This document shows, piece by piece, positions 28,468 to 28,801 of a stretch of DNA of 28,801 nucleotides (the first letter of the stretch is position 1; each line of letters opens with the position of its first letter). Source of the stretch: a virus; IMG/VR virus record IMGVR_UViG_3300023179_000389, positions 1 through 28,801 of that record; one strand, 5' to 3'. Position numbers and translations under genes: made by a program. The notes beneath the pieces are model-generated. The model saw nothing but the letters and a program-made list of their open reading frames with translations, did no database searches and was not told where the DNA came from.

Positions 28468-28801
28468 ATGCATTATGTTCGTGAAGTTAAAGTTAGGTAT
28501 ACCAGAAAGATTAAAACCCGCACTGACATTAGGTCGGCTAGTGATGTAGCACACTTTGTCCGCACTAAGATCCTCCAAGACAACAGCAAAGAGCACGTTG
28601 TACTGCTTTGTTTGGATGGTAGTCATAGCGTAGCGGCTTACAATGTAGTTAGCATAGGCACAGCAACCTCCGCCGTAGTACACCCTCGTGAAGTGTTTCA
28701 AGCTGCTATACTAGCCGGTAGCGTTAGCATTATTCTAGTACACAATCACCCCTCCGGTAGCATAGAGCCTTCACCAGAAGATGTTAAAACCACCGAGATG
28801 A
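28468..28801 (+). CDS. RadC-like JAB/MPN-domain protein, partial at window end
   Basis: The ATG at 28468 has a GAGGTG site 6 nt upstream. The frame is open to the window end (111 codons). Residues 88-105 read IILVHNHPSGSIEPSPED: His92-x-His94, then ten residues to Asp105, with Glu42 upstream, the full metal-binding JAMM set of the RadC family (HNHPSG..PS..D). Family members are predicted metallohydrolases. RadC was once linked to DNA repair, but its biochemical role is unsettled. Phages often carry short versions without the N-terminal helix-hairpin-helix domain; here too the start is short. Third gene from the duplicated promoter. Confidence 0.85.
   Translation, partial: MHYVREVKVRYTRKIKTRTDIRSASDVAHFVRTKILQDNSKEHVVLLCLDGSHSVAAYNVVSIGTATSAVVHPREVFQAAILAGSVSIILVHNHPSGSIEPSPEDVKTTEM

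Noticed and set aside
28429-28701. A minus-strand frame of 90 codons opposite the last gene.
   Set aside because: It lies antisense to the RadC-like gene, whose catalytic motif is unmistakable.

Overview
The window looks like part of an AT-rich T4-like myovirus genome (Caudoviricetes). The evidence is an uninterrupted minus-strand block of baseplate genes in T4-superfamily order (gp5, gp25, gp6, a gp7-position protein, gp8, then two very large structural proteins), plus NATAAATA late promoters. The wedge protein types (a DUF4815-type giant protein and a gp5 without lysozyme) resemble marine and cyanophage-like T4 relatives more than T4 itself. The host cannot be named from sequence. Consensus sigma70-type promoters indicate that early genes are read by an ordinary bacterial housekeeping polymerase. 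No integrase, repressor family, tRNA, CRISPR array or insertion sequence was found.

Layout. (1) 1-15337, minus strand: late tail and baseplate module. NATAAATA elements lie before gp5, gp25 and the DUF4815 gene, and a weak one lies before gp8. (2) 15380-20743, minus strand: a tightly packed run of small, mostly unknown genes, many overlapping or 1-3 nt apart. Three (30, 21 and 58 codons) look like membrane or exported peptides. Sigma70 promoters lie at 16851-16879 and 20782-20808. (3) 20940-24175, minus strand: a PD-(D/E)XK nuclease-like gene and an 88-codon gene, each with its own late promoter, then a string of small early genes read from a strong sigma70 promoter at 24201-24230. (4) 24176-24426: a divergent control region. 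(5) 24427-28801: mostly plus-strand small genes in short promoter-proximal units, a convergent minus pair (coiled-coil protein and AT-hook protein), a 317-bp operator-rich gap (26766-27082), and a RadC/JAB-domain gene cut by the window end.

The most unusual content is regulatory. A 59-nt promoter-leader-start-codon module occurs twice in opposite orientation (24172-24230 and 27974-28032, 54 of 59 identical), and each copy has the same 16-nt dyad element upstream. An 18-bp repeat lies upstream of two plus-strand genes whose sigma70 -10 boxes sit so close to the ATG that the mRNAs should be leaderless. A third gene (88 codons, minus) has a perfect TATAAATA late element in the same leaderless geometry. 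Between 25643 and 25745 there is a compact RNA fold whose hairpin loop is exactly complementary to the 3' arm of a terminator.

The late genes together encode the wedge (gp25, gp6, gp7-like, gp8), the central hub and spike (gp5), and peripheral or fibre-attachment proteins (DUF4815 protein and its apparent split C-terminal partner). The small early genes are probably host-takeover or accessory functions, but almost none can be assigned from sequence alone.
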